33,765 nt of DNA from Bacillota bacterium (GCA_021793015.1 JAJYTO010000011.1:1-33765); one strand, 5' to 3'. Counted from the first letter of the stretch, positions 8,182 through 16,198 are shown. Notes: generated from the letters alone by a model not told the origin. Numbers and translations: made by a program.

Positions 8182-9495
8182 GTTGCCGCTCAGTTGACTG
8201 TCCGCCTGTTTCGCGGCGTTTTGCATCGTGCTGGCCACCGGTTGACGCAGATCGAAGACGCCCTGCAACGCGTTTTGCACATACTGCAGTACGCTCAGAT
8301 ACTGCGGCGAAGGCGGCGCCGCATGCTGGAATTTCAACTCGGCGAGAGCGGTGGCAAACTGCGGGTGCGCATGCAGATACGCCTTATAGGAAGGAATGTT
8401 CAGCACGCTCTTTTGCACCGGCACATAGCCCGTCATTTCCGACCAGTGAATGGTCTGCGGAGCGGCCGTCCACCACTGGATAAACGTCCACGCCGCCTTC
8501 TGCTGGGCAGCCGGCGTTCCGGCGAGGATCACCGCATCCCCGCCCCCAGGCGGCACTGCGCGCATGACGTCCGCCGGGAACATGGCCGTGCCCCACTGAA
8601 AGCTTTTCCCGACGCCTTTGGCCACTTCGCCAGAATCGCCGATGGAGTCGATATCCATGGCGACCTGCCCGTGAATGAACGCCTGCGTCGTCTCCGTCCA
8701 ATACTGCGGCCCCGTCTGCACTACGGCATATCCCTGTTTGAGCAGCGTCTGCTCCATGCTGATGATGCGCGTGGCGGCTGGAGTCGCAAACTGGGCCTGA
8801 CTGAGATTCTTGGACAAAATGTGTCCGCCGCCAGACCATACCGAAGCCTCCCATGGCCACCAGTCGACGAGCGGCTCAAACCCATAGACTTTGCTGTGGC
8901 CGGAGCCGTGCGTGAGCTTCTTCGCGTCCACCATCACCTGCGCCCAGGTGGCGGGAGGTGATGCGATGTGCGCCTTGGCAAACATGGACTTGTTGTAGAA
9001 CAACACCGGCACGCTGCGGTTAAAGGGAACCCCGTAATACACGCCCTTGTACTGCGTGCTGACGAGCATCCCGGTTAGGAAGTCGCCCGGTTTGTCCGAC
9101 TTGCTCGCCGCCATGAGATGCGTCAGGGGAAGCAGCCGACCCGCCGCCGCAAATACGGGCATGGAGTGCACTTCCATCTGCGCCACATCCGGCGCGTCGC
9201 CGGCGCGAATCGCCGCCAGCAATTTCTGTTGCTCAGGACCGCCTCCTGAATAGCTGCCCTGGTATGTCGCAGTGACGTGAATGCCGGGGTGAGTCGCATT
9301 GAATCGCGCCACCATCGATTGCACGTCATTGCCCAGTTGTCCTCCCAATCCATACCAGAAGGAAACTTGCACCGGCGCCTTGGATGATTTTTTCATTGCG
9401 GCCGCGCTCGGCAATTGAACAGCTCCATCCACAGCCAGAAGCGCCGTCAGCGCCAGCACCGTCGCGCTGAATTTCGTAAGTCTCTTTGCAACCAT
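8179..9495 (-). CDS. ugpB: ABC transporter substrate-binding protein, glycerol-3-phosphate type
   Basis: A 438-residue extracellular solute-binding protein of the family-1/UgpB type, with the motif SFWYGLGG near the mature N-terminus, GGPEQQKLLAAI, and APDVAQMEVHSMPVFAAAGRL. It should capture glycerol-3-phosphate or glycerophosphodiesters for UgpA-UgpE; this substrate is inferred from the neighbouring glpP, phosphodiesterase and glpD. The N-terminus is a signal peptide (about residues 1-33) ending in an Ala-rich site. There is no lipobox cysteine, and no cysteine at all in the protein, unlike the usual lipid-anchored binding proteins of Gram-positives. The start is ATG 9495 with GGGGAGG upstream; an ATG at 9513 lacks this. 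The stop codon lies in the terminal CTAG of the inverted-repeat element. Confidence 0.88.
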   Translation of the reverse strand: MVAKRLTKFSATVLALTALLAVDGAVQLPSAAAMKKSSKAPVQVSFWYGLGGQLGNDVQSMVARFNATHPGIHVTATYQGSYSGGGPEQQKLLAAIRAGDAPDVAQMEVHSMPVFAAAGRLLPLTHLMAASKSDKPGDFLTGMLVSTQYKGVYYGVPFNRSVPVLFYNKSMFAKAHIASPPATWAQVMVDAKKLTHGSGHSKVYGFEPLVDWWPWEASVWSGGGHILSKNLSQAQFATPAATRIISMEQTLLKQGYAVVQTGPQYWTETTQAFIHGQVAMDIDSIGDSGEVAKGVGKSFQWGTAMFPADVMRAVPPGGGDAVILAGTPAAQQKAAWTFIQWWTAAPQTIHWSEMTGYVPVQKSVLNIPSYKAYLHAHPQFATALAELKFQHAAPPSPQYLSVLQYVQNALQGVFDLRQPVASTMQNAAKQADSQLSGN

Positions 9496-9549
9496 TTCCT
9501 TTGACCTCCCCAATGTCTATCGTGCGAGCGCCAGCGGTCCATGCCGGTT

Positions 9550-10386
9550 CTAGCCTTTGACCGCCGAACTGGCGATTCCTCTGACGATGAACCGCTGTCC
9601 AAAGATAAAGATCAAAACCACTGGAATGATGGTAAACAGGTCGGCCGCCATCATGAGATTCCATTGCAGGTTGTTGCCGCCTTCCTGACTAAGAAAATAC
9701 GACAGGGCGACAGGCAAGACGCGAACGTTGGTCGAATTCGTCGCGATCAGCGGCCAGAAAAGACTGTTGTAGTGCCACACAAAATTGAGCAACGCCAGGG
9801 TGATCAGCGCCGGTTTTGCATTGGGCAGAACAATCGACCGCAAGATGTGAAACTCCGAAGCGCCGTCAATCCTGGCGGCGGCAATCACCTCCTTGGGAAT
9901 GGACATAAACCCCTGCCGCAACAGGAAGATGCCAAACGCGCTGCCGACGAAGGGCACGATCAACCCCTGATAGGTGTTGATGAAATGCACCTGGCTCAGC
10001 ATCAGGTAGATGGGAATGAATGTGGCCTGCATGGGCACCATCATGGCCATGAGGATGATGAAGAAAAACGCGTGGCGGCCGGGAAACGGGATGAAAACAA
10101 ACGCGTACGCGGCCAGGCACGACGTAATCAGTTGGATGAAAACGATGGCCAGATTGGTGAACAGGCTGTTGAAGAAATACAGACCGAACGGCTGGGACCT
10201 CCAGGCGCGCACAAAATTGTCCCAGTGAAAAACTGTGGGAAACAGGTGCAGGGTGGAACTGAAGATGGCCGACATCGGCGATATGGCGCTGACAGCCATC
10301 CAATACACGGGCGTCAGCACGCCGAGCGACACGACGATGAGGATCGCATGGGCAGCTATGCGGGCAAGTCGTCGCTTTGCAGCCAT
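9550..10386 (-). CDS. ugpE: ABC transporter permease, glycerol-3-phosphate type
   Basis: A 278-residue inner-membrane permease of the MalG/UgpE type with about six transmembrane segments. The ATPase-contact EAA loop reads EVIAAARIDGASEF, and the C-terminus IFGQRFIVRGIASSAVKG is typical of the family. Its ATG overlaps the stop of ugpA by one base (TAATG) with GGAGG just upstream, so translation is coupled; the frame is open to 10431 but those residues overlap ugpA and have no ribosome site. Works with UgpA, UgpB and an ATPase not encoded in this window. Confidence 0.9.
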   Translation of the reverse strand: MAAKRRLARIAAHAILIVVSLGVLTPVYWMAVSAISPMSAIFSSTLHLFPTVFHWDNFVRAWRSQPFGLYFFNSLFTNLAIVFIQLITSCLAAYAFVFIPFPGRHAFFFIILMAMMVPMQATFIPIYLMLSQVHFINTYQGLIVPFVGSAFGIFLLRQGFMSIPKEVIAAARIDGASEFHILRSIVLPNAKPALITLALLNFVWHYNSLFWPLIATNSTNVRVLPVALSYFLSQEGGNNLQWNLMMAADLFTIIPVVLIFIFGQRFIVRGIASSAVKG

Positions 10387-11276
10387 TATTCCTCCACCAC
10401 CCATCTGCGCCCGAGTCGTACCTGAAGCCACGTGAGAAGCGCCAGCAGAACCAGCAGAACCATCGACGCCGCCGACGCCGTCCCGATGTTGTACATTTGA
10501 AATCCCTCATCGAAGATATAATAGACGAGCGTTGTCGTTGCCCCGTCCGGTCCGCCCCCGGTCATCACATACACCTGATCGAACGTCTGAAACGCCTGGA
10601 TCGTGCAGATGATCAGCGCGAAGAACAGACTGGGCGAAAGGGCGGGCAGCGTCACATGCCAGAACGTCTGGCGATCATTGGCGCCATCAATCGCCGCGGC
10701 CTCCTTGAGAACCGCAGACACATTCTGCAATCCGCCGAGAAAGATCAACATGTAATACCCTAAATATTGCCATACCGTCATGATCAGAACAGCCAGCAGC
10801 GCAAAACCGCTCGACCCCAACCAATCCGGTCCGCTGATATGGGCCCACCCGAGCACCTGGTTTATGAGTCCAAACCCAGGGTTGTAGAGCAGCGTCCACA
10901 CCAGTCCTGAGGCGACAAGCGGCAACACATACGGCCCGAACATCACCGTTCGGTAGATCCTGGTGCCGCGCAAGCCCATGTCAAGCAGCACAGCCAAAAG
11001 CAGCCCCAGAGGCAACAGGATGACAATCTGGCCAACGCCTAGAATCAGGGTGTTGGACAGCGCCTGTTGGAAACTCTGCGATGCAAAGAGATGGGAGTAG
11101 TTCCCCAGTCCAACGAACTGCGCATTGACATCGATCAGATTCCACCGCAGCAGGCTCAGAAATACCACATAGCCCGCAGGGATGAACACAAACAACGTCA
11201 ACGCAGCCAGCCCCGGCAGTATGAACAGCCAACCGGCCAATGCGTTATGCAACAGCAACCGGTTTTTAATGATCAA
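10386..11276 (-). CDS. ugpA: ABC transporter permease, glycerol-3-phosphate type
   Basis: A 296-residue permease of the MalF/UgpA type with six predicted transmembrane segments, starting with the typical AGWLFILPGLAAL helix. The EAA loop is EAAAIDGAND in the second half, and NTLILGVGQIVILLPLGLLLA opens the permease domain. The start is TTG at 11276, preceded by AAAGGA, directly downstream of the leader hairpin at 11296-11337. First gene of the ugpA-ugpE-ugpB-phosphodiesterase-glpD group. Assignment to glycerol-3-phosphate rests on this context. Confidence 0.9.
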   Translation of the reverse strand: MIIKNRLLLHNALAGWLFILPGLAALTLFVFIPAGYVVFLSLLRWNLIDVNAQFVGLGNYSHLFASQSFQQALSNTLILGVGQIVILLPLGLLLAVLLDMGLRGTRIYRTVMFGPYVLPLVASGLVWTLLYNPGFGLINQVLGWAHISGPDWLGSSGFALLAVLIMTVWQYLGYYMLIFLGGLQNVSAVLKEAAAIDGANDRQTFWHVTLPALSPSLFFALIICTIQAFQTFDQVYVMTGGGPDGATTTLVYYIFDEGFQMYNIGTASAASMVLLVLLALLTWLQVRLGRRWVVEE

Positions 11277-11295
11277 TCAGTCCTTTCAACGCAGA

Positions 11296-11337
11296 AACCA
11301 CCAAAAACTTGCCCGACGGGCAAAGAATCCGGTGGTT
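11296..11337 (-). terminator. Leader terminator, probable GlpP antitermination target
   Basis: On the minus strand a 7-bp stem (TTGCCCG with CGGGCAA, 11309-11323) is followed by G and five T (11303-11307), an intrinsic terminator placed before ugpA. An outer 7-bp pair, AACCACC (11331-11337) with GGTGGTT (11296-11302), encloses stem and T-tract and could form a competing structure. In Bacillus, GlpP with glycerol-3-phosphate antiterminates leaders of glp transcripts. The GlpP gene lies immediately upstream here, so this hairpin is the likely site. Confidence 0.65.
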
Positions 11338-11385
11338 CTCAAATCTCTCACCTGTGGATATTAACTTGTGTGATAGTACACTTTC

Positions 11386-11414
11386 AGCCTAAATCCAGCC
11401 TGCCAAAAAGTCAA
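11386..11414 (-). promoter_or_regulatory. Putative promoter of the ugpA leader transcript
   Basis: TTGACT (11409-11414) and TAGGCT (11386-11391) are separated by 17 nt on the minus strand. The -35 is strong, the -10 weak. It would yield a leader of about 100 nt containing the terminator hairpin, the arrangement expected for regulation by antitermination. The surrounding 221 bp between glpP and ugpA are AT-rich and hold no gene. Confidence 0.5.
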
Positions 11415-11497
11415 GTAATGTTCTTGTTATGATTTTTTTGTTGTTTTCTATCATTCTTTATAACAGAGGCGACAGCGTCAGTTTTCCCATGTTATCC

Positions 11498-12043
11498 TCA
11501 GTAGTCCAATCTCCACAGTTTCTCCGCCGACGTTGAGATGGCGCACGCCCCCCATTCAAGGATACGCCGCAGGTCATCCTCCGTCTGGATGAACCCTCCG
11601 GCGATGATGGGCACCTGAGTGCGCTGCGCCACTTCCTGGATGATGCCCGGCATGATTCCGGGAAGCACCTCGATAAAGTCCGGCCGGGACGCGCCCACCA
11701 CCCGAAAACTCGTCTCCAGTGAATGCGAGTCAAGCAGAAACACGCGCTGAATGGAGATGAGGGAATGCTTCTTGGCCGTCGCGATGACGGACGAGTGTGT
11801 GGAAATTATGCCCGCGGGCTTGATGACCTGGCACAGGAATTGCGCTCCGTACTCGTCATGTTTCAACCCCTGCACCAAGTCGGCGTGCAGCAGCACCTTT
11901 TTGCCATGGCGCTGCGCAAACCCGACCAGCATGTGAAGCTGGGCGAGATGCGTTTCCAGCAGCACGATGTATTCATGCCTGAAAGCCATCATGCGCTCCA
12001 GGTCCTTGGCGTTGCGCGCCGCGGGCAGAATGACCTGATTCAT
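11498..12043 (-). CDS. glpP: Glycerol-3-phosphate responsive antiterminator
   Basis: A 181-residue protein closely resembling Bacillus GlpP in motif order: ILPAARNAKDLE at the N-terminus, KKVLLHADLVQGLKHDEYGA, IKPAGIISTHSSV, RVFLLDSHSLETS, DFIEVLPGIMPGIIQEV and PIIAGGFIQTEDDLR. It has a TIM-barrel-like fold. On binding glycerol-3-phosphate it interacts with mRNA leaders and prevents termination upstream of glp genes. I prefer ATG 12043, which has GGGGGTT nine nt upstream, over ATG 12061, whose G-run is too close. It starts about 26 bp after the serine hydrolase stop and is followed by a leader with a terminator, which supports its role in controlling the ugp-glpD genes. Confidence 0.93.
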   Translation of the reverse strand: MNQVILPAARNAKDLERMMAFRHEYIVLLETHLAQLHMLVGFAQRHGKKVLLHADLVQGLKHDEYGAQFLCQVIKPAGIISTHSSVIATAKKHSLISIQRVFLLDSHSLETSFRVVGASRPDFIEVLPGIMPGIIQEVAQRTQVPIIAGGFIQTEDDLRRILEWGACAISTSAEKLWRLDY

Positions 12044-12069
12044 CACAGCGGTAACCCCCATATCCCCGA

Positions 12070-13689
12070 TTAGAGAGGCGCATCTATCAACGCGCCCTTC
12101 ATGGAAGGAAGCACGTTTGACCCAAACGATACGTTCATGGACGACTCCACAAGGACTGAATTTTCCTCAAAAATACAGCGTATCGTCATGACGTGGGGAG
12201 TCTCGATAAAGCGCCATGTCATGAGAAACGTGCGCTCATCCGGCCATGTGCCGCTCGCGACGATGCGGGAAGTGTACGGGTCGATCTGCACTTCGTTTTC
12301 TGTCCACTTCTCAAACCCGATCGTGACACGGTGTTCCCCGCGTTTATCCCATTGTGTAAAGAGGCACTGTCCGTCCGCCTGAAATTGAAATTGGATGAAC
12401 TCTATCCCCTCTGTATTTTCCTCCAGTTTATACCGCGTGCTGGGGGAACGGAGTGGCTGGGCTCGAGCTGCGCGCTCGGAACCCGTCTGCGTTCTTGGCG
12501 GGAGAAGTGACAGAGTTCCCAGTCGCTGACGCAACGTCTCCTGGGCTGCGGCATCCTCGGTCGCCGCAGGGTCTGCCGCTGGGGAGCCTTCCGCTGCGGC
12601 ACCCTCGTCCGTTGCGGGGTCTGCCGCCGCCGAGCCTCCAGCTGCGGCTTCCTCGCCCGTTGCGGAGTCTGTCGCCGCCGAGCCTCCAGTTGCGGCTTCC
12701 TCAGCCGTTGCGGGGTCTGCCGCCGCACGTCCAAGGGCAGGCAATAAATGTTCCCAAACACAATTCAGGACCGCCTGCATGTCGCTGACACCCGAAGTGA
12801 TGGCGAGGACCGCATCCTGTTCCGGCATGACCACGCAGAACTGGCCGAACGCGCCGTCTCCGCGGTAGGCGCGATGGCGGCAACGCCAGAATTGATAACC
12901 GTATCCCTGCTCCCAGTCGCTGACGCTTCCGCTCTCCACGGGCAAGAACGGGGAGGCGGCCTCCTCAATCCACGATTCCGAAAGAATACGGTTCCCCTGC
13001 CATAGTCCCCGTTGCAAATACAATTGCCCAAACTTGGCGATGTCTTCGGTCTTCAGGCTGAGTCCAAATGCGCCCATATTGATGCCGCGCGAACACTTTG
13101 TCCAGGTGGCGCCGACGATGCCAAGCGGCTGGAACAGGCGAGGCTGCAGGTAGTCAAACAGCGTCTGCCCGGATGCCTGTTGCAGAATCGCAGACAGCAT
13201 GTAGGTCGCGCCATTGTTATAGGAGAAATGAGTGCCCGGTGCGAACTCCACGGTGCTGTGCAGAAAGCCTCGCGCCAAATGGTGCGGGTGCGCGGCCCTC
13301 ATGCGAGTCATGGCATCGTCGGCGTGGCCCGTCGTCATGGTGAGCAGATGGCGAACGCGCATGGACGCCATGCGCGAATCCAGATCGTCCGGCAAGTCAT
13401 CCGGAAAGAAAGAGACGACCGGATCATTTACGGACAGAAGTCCTTCGCCGACGGCCATGCCGATCGCCGTCGACGTGAAGCTCTTGCTGAGCGAGTACAG
13501 CATATGGGGTAGATCCGCCCTGTACGGATGCCACCAACCTTCCGCCGCGACCCGGCCGTGGCGGAGAAGCATGAAACTGTGGAGTTCTAGTTTTTCCGCT
13601 TCGACAGCTTGGACAAATGCAGCGATGGCGCGCGATGAAACGGCCTGCTCTTCTGGAAGACTCCGAGGCAGCGAGTAGAGTTCTGGCAT
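12070..13689 (-). CDS. Serine hydrolase (beta-lactamase/class C family) with repeat linker
   Basis: A 539-residue protein with a penicillin-binding/beta-lactamase-type domain (about residues 15-320). The SxxK motif is Ser66-Leu-Ser-Lys69, and the tyrosine motif is Tyr157-Asn-Asn159. Such cytoplasmic proteins are usually esterases or peptidases rather than true beta-lactamases; no signal peptide is seen. An Ala/Glu-rich linker of four 16-residue repeats separates it from a C-terminal beta-rich domain of about 120 residues (from near RYKLEENTEGIEF) that resembles lipocalin-like tails of this family. The start is ATG 13689 with AAAGGA nine nt upstream. It lies just upstream of glpP on the same strand; a link to lipid or acylglycerol breakdown is speculation. 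Confidence 0.85.
   Translation of the reverse strand: MPELYSLPRSLPEEQAVSSRAIAAFVQAVEAEKLELHSFMLLRHGRVAAEGWWHPYRADLPHMLYSLSKSFTSTAIGMAVGEGLLSVNDPVVSFFPDDLPDDLDSRMASMRVRHLLTMTTGHADDAMTRMRAAHPHHLARGFLHSTVEFAPGTHFSYNNGATYMLSAILQQASGQTLFDYLQPRLFQPLGIVGATWTKCSRGINMGAFGLSLKTEDIAKFGQLYLQRGLWQGNRILSESWIEEAASPFLPVESGSVSDWEQGYGYQFWRCRHRAYRGDGAFGQFCVVMPEQDAVLAITSGVSDMQAVLNCVWEHLLPALGRAAADPATAEEAATGGSAATDSATGEEAAAGGSAAADPATDEGAAAEGSPAADPAATEDAAAQETLRQRLGTLSLLPPRTQTGSERAARAQPLRSPSTRYKLEENTEGIEFIQFQFQADGQCLFTQWDKRGEHRVTIGFEKWTENEVQIDPYTSRIVASGTWPDERTFLMTWRFIETPHVMTIRCIFEENSVLVESSMNVSFGSNVLPSMKGALIDAPL
12534..12717 (-). repeat. 48-bp tandem repeats in the serine hydrolase linker
   Basis: Three full and one partial 48-bp units (12717-12670, 12669-12622, 12621-12574, 12573-12534) encode a 16-residue repeat of the type DPATAEEAATGGSAAT. 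The first two are nearly identical, which suggests recent slippage or unequal exchange. Copy number is likely to vary between strains. Confidence 0.8.
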
Positions 13690-13834
13690 GGGAGATAGTC
13701 CTTTCTTTCCGGTTTTGTGGTTCGCGTTATCCCGCAGCGGATGTGCCCGCGTGGTACTCTCAGTATATCGATTCTCTCGCGGTCGGTGGGTCAGTCCAAC
13801 AGAATCATTTTCATGGCGGCGTATTGGCGGCGCA

Positions 13835-13863
13835 TTGATTTCCATACTGAAGTTGACTACACT
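13835..13863 (+). promoter_or_regulatory. Putative promoter of the lactonase gene
   Basis: TTGATT (13835-13840) and TACACT (13858-13863) with a 17-nt spacer, each matching 4 of 6 consensus positions, end 28 nt before the ATG. It lies in the 202-bp region between the divergent serine hydrolase and lactonase genes. Confidence 0.4.
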
Positions 13864-13891
13864 CAAATAAACCCGCACACGGAGGGAAACA

Positions 13892-14974
13892 ATGAATCTA
13901 CATCATAGCACCTCATCCTATATCGTATACGTCGGAACCTATGCAGAGTTCGATGCGCCGGGACTGCACGCGTATTATCTGGACGTCCATGAGGGCGTGG
14001 TCCAACCGATCGATTCTCTGACCGGCGTCGAGAATCCTTCATTTCTCGCCGTGCACCCTCACGAAGACGTGTTGTATGCAGTAAGTGAGCGGGAAACAGG
14101 CGCAGAAATCGTGGCCGTCGCACTGCTCCCGTCAAATCGCGTGCAGGTCCTGAATCGCCAGGCGTGCACGGGATCTGCCCCTTGCCATCTGAGCCTGAAC
14201 GGCGCCGGAACACATCTGGTCGCAGCCAATTATGCGGGCGGCAGCGTCAGTCTCTTTCCCGTGCTGCCAAGTGGCCATATCGGACCGGAAACTCAGTGCA
14301 TAGCCCATCAGGGGAAGGGCGCGCATCCGGTTCGTCAGACCGAACCGCACCCGCACGCCGCCGTCTTCGATCCCACCGATCATCGCGTACTCGTCCCTGA
14401 CTTGGGTACGGACCGCGTGGCCGTCTATGAGATCGGCGGCGACCAGACGCGGCTCTCGCCCCTTCGCGAGCTCAGAATGCCGGACGGCGCTGGACCGCGG
14501 CACATCGCCTTTGCCCCTGGCGGTTCGCATATGTACGTGATCAATGAATTGAACTCCACCATCACCGTCTGCGCCTACGACTCACGCTACGGAATCATCG
14601 AGCCCACGCAGACAGTGACGACCGTGCACGGCGATGCACTTGCAGACAATTATCCAGCAGGCATCGCGGTCTCCGCAAGCGGCGAGTTCCTCTACGCGTC
14701 AAACCGCGGACAGGACAGTATCGCCGTGTTTGCCGTCAACCGCGAAAATGGACACCTGCGGTATAAAGAGCATGTCGAGGCCATGGGCAAGACCCCGCGG
14801 CACTTTACGATCACTCCCGACGGTCGCTATTTGCTCGCGGCCAATCAGGATTCGGACAACATTGCGACTTTCAGGATCGATCCAGAAACGGGCGGTCTCG
14901 AACCAACTCCGTACACGTTCCATGTTCCAAAGCCTGCCTGCGTGATCGTGCGCCCGGCCTCCGCGCCAAGGTGA
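13892..14974 (+). CDS. Lactonase family protein (6-phosphogluconolactonase-like)
   Basis: A 360-residue seven-bladed beta-propeller of the YbhE/Pgl lactonase family. Recognisable blades include YIVYVGTYAE, NPSFLAVHPHEDVLYAVSE, PCHLSLNGAGTHLVAANY, PHPHAAVFDPTD, GPRHIAFAPGGSHMYVINEL, YPAGIAVSASGEFLYASNRG and PRHFTITPDGRYLLAANQ. Members hydrolyse 6-phosphogluconolactone or other sugar lactones in the cytoplasm. GGAGGG lies six nt before the ATG. The nearby FAH hydrolase, SDR and aldehyde dehydrogenase stub suggest a sugar-acid pathway, in which this enzyme could open the aldonolactone; that is inference. Confidence 0.88.
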   Translation: MNLHHSTSSYIVYVGTYAEFDAPGLHAYYLDVHEGVVQPIDSLTGVENPSFLAVHPHEDVLYAVSERETGAEIVAVALLPSNRVQVLNRQACTGSAPCHLSLNGAGTHLVAANYAGGSVSLFPVLPSGHIGPETQCIAHQGKGAHPVRQTEPHPHAAVFDPTDHRVLVPDLGTDRVAVYEIGGDQTRLSPLRELRMPDGAGPRHIAFAPGGSHMYVINELNSTITVCAYDSRYGIIEPTQTVTTVHGDALADNYPAGIAVSASGEFLYASNRGQDSIAVFAVNRENGHLRYKEHVEAMGKTPRHFTITPDGRYLLAANQDSDNIATFRIDPETGGLEPTPYTFHVPKPACVIVRPASAPR

Positions 14975-15123
14975 CGTTCACCCCTTGCGCGCAAATGCCG
15001 GAGCATGGAAGGTCGGAGTATGGAATTTCTGCCGGGAAAGCCCATGCGTGGAAGCCCAGACGCGAAGCCATGCGAAGGCGGCGTCGGCTCCACGCATTCC
15101 TCTCACTCTTTCATCGCTGCCGT

Positions 15124-15160
15124 CGGACCGGAGCTGGCGTCGCCGCTCGCTCCCGGTCCG
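15124..15160. other. GC-rich hairpin in the lactonase-FAH interval
   Basis: CGGACCGGAGC (15124-15134) pairs with GCTCCCGGTCCG (15149-15160) apart from one bulged C. No T-tract follows on either strand, so it is at best a weak terminator. The rest of 14975-15176 shows nothing I recognise. Confidence 0.3.
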
Positions 15161-15192
15161 GGGCCGGCCCTCCATGTTCCCGGCGCCGGCCC

Positions 15193-15424
15193 TCAACCTT
15201 CCCGCCGGAAGCGGTTGGTCAGCCGACCAAGCTTCTCGACCTCAATGGTCACCTCGTCGCCCTCTTTCAACCAAACCCGTTTCTCCGGAGGATAGCCAAG
15301 CACAACCCCCTCTGGAGTCCCCGTCAGGATGATGTCTCCAGGGTACAGGGTCATGTGCTCGGACACATAGCTCACAATCTCGCTGCAGGGGAAGATCATG
15401 TCCGCCGTCGTAGAGTTCTGCCGC
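15193..15424 (-). pseudogene. Duplicated 3' fragment of the FAH gene
   Basis: These bases are identical to the last 77 codons and stop of the FAH-family gene (16243-16474); similarity extends outward to about 15178 with one indel. It ends sharply at 15424, where the intact copy continues as coding sequence and this one does not. It therefore encodes only the C-terminal part of the FAH fold and cannot be functional. The perfect identity shows the duplication is recent or kept by gene conversion. The toxin-antitoxin pair lies between the two copies. Confidence 0.9.
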
Positions 15425-15491
15425 AATTCGTCCGTCTAATCTTTGTCCTCCTGGGTCAGGATCAAATCAATGACGTCAGAGCGATGGGCAT

Positions 15492-15893
15492 TTATATAAT
15501 ATATGGAACTACCTCAATCTTGGGAATTCGTTCAAAATCATGCGTATTCGCGGTTAGAATCGGAAAGCGATAATTCAATGCTGTTGCCGCAATGATTACA
15601 TCATGAGTTCCAATTGTAATTCCCTTTTCAATAGAAGCCATCACTTCAGCGTATGTCCGCGCAATTTCAACATCAATCGCCAGTACAGGCGTCGCGGCAA
15701 TAATTCCTTCTACAAAGACTGATCGTCTCATTCGGCGATCAGCTGTGTTGGCGCGGTGAACACCTTCTAGAAGTTCGGACACGGTAATCACGCTAATGTA
15801 AAACGCTCCGTAGCCCGACCATACCGAAAAGTCCGGGGGTTGATTCAATCGTTCCGCCTTAATGAATACATTTGTATCGACTATTAGTCCCAC
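15492..15893 (-). CDS. PIN-domain (VapC-like) ribonuclease toxin
   Basis: A 133-residue PIN domain. The acidic catalytic residues can be placed at Asp6 (LIVDTN), Glu40 (TVSELLEG), Asp98 (GTHDVIIAATAL) and Asp119 (TANTHDFERI), the order expected of VapC toxins, which cleave tRNA or rRNA. The start is GTG 15893: it gives the standard VapC N-terminus and overlaps the end of the upstream gene by 10 nt, as in translationally coupled toxin-antitoxin pairs; an ATG at 15911 would add six atypical residues. The pair lies between two copies of the FAH 3' end, which points to acquisition as a cassette. Confidence 0.88.
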   Translation of the reverse strand: MGLIVDTNVFIKAERLNQPPDFSVWSGYGAFYISVITVSELLEGVHRANTADRRMRRSVFVEGIIAATPVLAIDVEIARTYAEVMASIEKGITIGTHDVIIAATALNYRFPILTANTHDFERIPKIEVVPYII

Positions 15894-16153
15894 GAAGAAT
15901 CCCCACTCCACTCTGCACTTTTTCGAATTTCGCGGAGATCGTTTTCAAACTCTTCCAGCTCTTCATTGCTCATTCCAGAGTGGCCAAAAAGCTTACTGAA
16001 TTCGGATGACGCAATTCCCTCATGCCCTTTTGGGGACACAAGCGATTTGTCATGTTTCTTTATCAGACTCAGTGCATCGTATACAATCCTTAATTCAGCG
16101 GGGTCGTTGATTTCTTCAATCAATTTGTAGATGTCCTCTTTGCTGATCGACAT
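15884..16153 (-). CDS. Probable antitoxin of the PIN-domain toxin
   Basis: An 89-residue acidic, helical protein starting at ATG 16153 with a strong AAGGAGG ribosome site. Its C-terminal half (SNEELEEFENDLREIRKS) is strongly acidic and tryptophan-containing at the end, as expected for a segment that wraps a toxin. No clear AbrB, Phd or ribbon-helix-helix signature is recognised, so its DNA-binding class is unknown. Assignment as antitoxin rests on position (directly upstream of and overlapping the PIN gene), size and charge. Confidence 0.75.
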   Translation of the reverse strand: MSISKEDIYKLIEEINDPAELRIVYDALSLIKKHDKSLVSPKGHEGIASSEFSKLFGHSGMSNEELEEFENDLREIRKSAEWSGDSSWD

Positions 16154-16198
16154 TTGACAACCTCCTTGCAAAGATAATTTTAAAAAGTTGTCATCTCC

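Noticed and set aside
12070-13689. True beta-lactamase (antibiotic resistance)
   Set aside because: No secretion signal, a C-terminal extra domain and the general esterase-like architecture argue for another serine hydrolase role.
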